Notes under the pieces: model-generated
What the model was told of the DNA's origin: nothing
What the model saw: the letters and a program-made list of their open reading frames with translations, nothing else
The model's database searches: none
Shown: in pieces, positions 63,388 to 64,000 of the stretch
How positions within the stretch are numbered: the stretch's first letter is position 1
Layout: each line of letters opens with the position of its first letter
Position numbers and translations under genes: made by a program
Assembly: GCF_030052815.1 (NCBI RefSeq)
Contig: NC_079505.1
Location: 68,060,879-68,124,878 of the forward strand
Length of the DNA: 64,000 nucleotides
From: Hevea brasiliensis
Taxonomy: Eukaryota > Streptophyta > Magnoliopsida > Malpighiales > Euphorbiaceae
Direction: 5' to 3'

Positions 63388-64000
63388 TGAGTCTGTGTTG
63401 CTCTTTTCGGTAATAGATTTTCTTCATTTGGAGAGAGAAAAATAACCTGAAAACAATTTTTATGCAGAACTAGGTTTTAGAGCCTTCAAACGGTCAGGTT
63501 TTCAGAAGTTCCCATTTTTCTTTTGCCCCACAGTTTACCCAGACATGTATGTTGTGGAGGTTAATAGTGATGTTCTATTTTTTTTTTTTTAATGCATACT
63601 GGAGGAGGCTGGATAGTGATACTATCTTTTTCTTTTTAAACTAGTGATTGGACATGGCCGGTTGACCTGCTAGTCTGCCCACATATAAATTTAACAAGAA
63701 ATCGCTGTTATAATTGTACAGGAACACTAGGAAAATCAGTCTTGTGATTCCTGGAATAAATCACTTTTTGATGGTCCAAGTATGATGTATCTTTGAATTG
63801 TTGTGAAGCTTCTGTCTGCTATGCAAAAACGGCTGTAGATTCCAAACTGAATCATGTAATTCTTCATCAATGTTCTGACTTGTGACTGTTCTTCTTCAAT
63901 TAATTTCGTGTCAGTGCACTGCATTAATAGGATGTTTGGGTGTTCTTTAAACAAAATGTGACGGCAGCAATGGGGAAATTAAAAAAAGCTTATTTATGCC
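63388..64000. other. 3' flank of TOC90
   Basis: Probably the 3' untranslated region and downstream DNA. AATAAA occurs near 63755. No other gene supported. Confidence 0.4.

Overview
This is a stretch of plant nuclear genome, from a eudicot. The evidence is introns with GT/AG borders, Ty3/gypsy chromoviruses of the Del/Tekay type, a plant RTE-type LINE, hAT elements with DUF659-type transposases, plant mobile domain (PMD) genes, and a gene for the chloroplast import receptor TOC90. Base composition and the TOC90 sequence would fit a woody rosid, perhaps Euphorbiaceae such as rubber tree, but that is a guess. About 90% of the window is transposon-derived. No gene in it looks fully intact.

Layout. 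1-4057: remnant of a gag-like retroelement with a TATA promoter and minisatellites. 5329-9268 (-): broken PMD/phosphatase-7-long-form-like gene, split by a solo LTR (5496-6919). 9320-11300: satellite-like repeats with GA tracts. 11745-12885: foldback elements. 13327-13445: 3' end of a LINE running into a 13-N assembly gap. 13446-17892: gag and 5' LTR of Tekay-like element A. 18090-21295: solo LTR D1. 21335-38423: Tekay-like element B, carrying a LINE (29590-31137) and a solo LTR D2 (31404-35009). 39532-39970: hAT remnant. 40026-40514: Mutator-like foldback element. 40533-52445: Tekay-like element C. 53039-57829: hAT element with TIRs and an 8-bp target duplication. 58675-63387: decayed TOC90 with a piece of callose synthase cDNA inserted antisense in its leader region.

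Insertion history. Exact target-site duplications fix most borders: tggct for the 5496 solo LTR, cccac for D1, aattc for B, tttat for D2, tcaaa for C, an 18-bp repeat for the LINE, tattagatt for the foldback element and ctccaaat for hAT. They show nesting: the LINE and D2 entered B after B had landed. Within the LTRs a short hairpin is kept between families with paired base changes, the most interesting signal I found. I found no clearly new genetic system. The strongest candidates for follow-up are that hairpin, the callose synthase insert in TOC90, and the hAT element with its palindromic subterminal motif.
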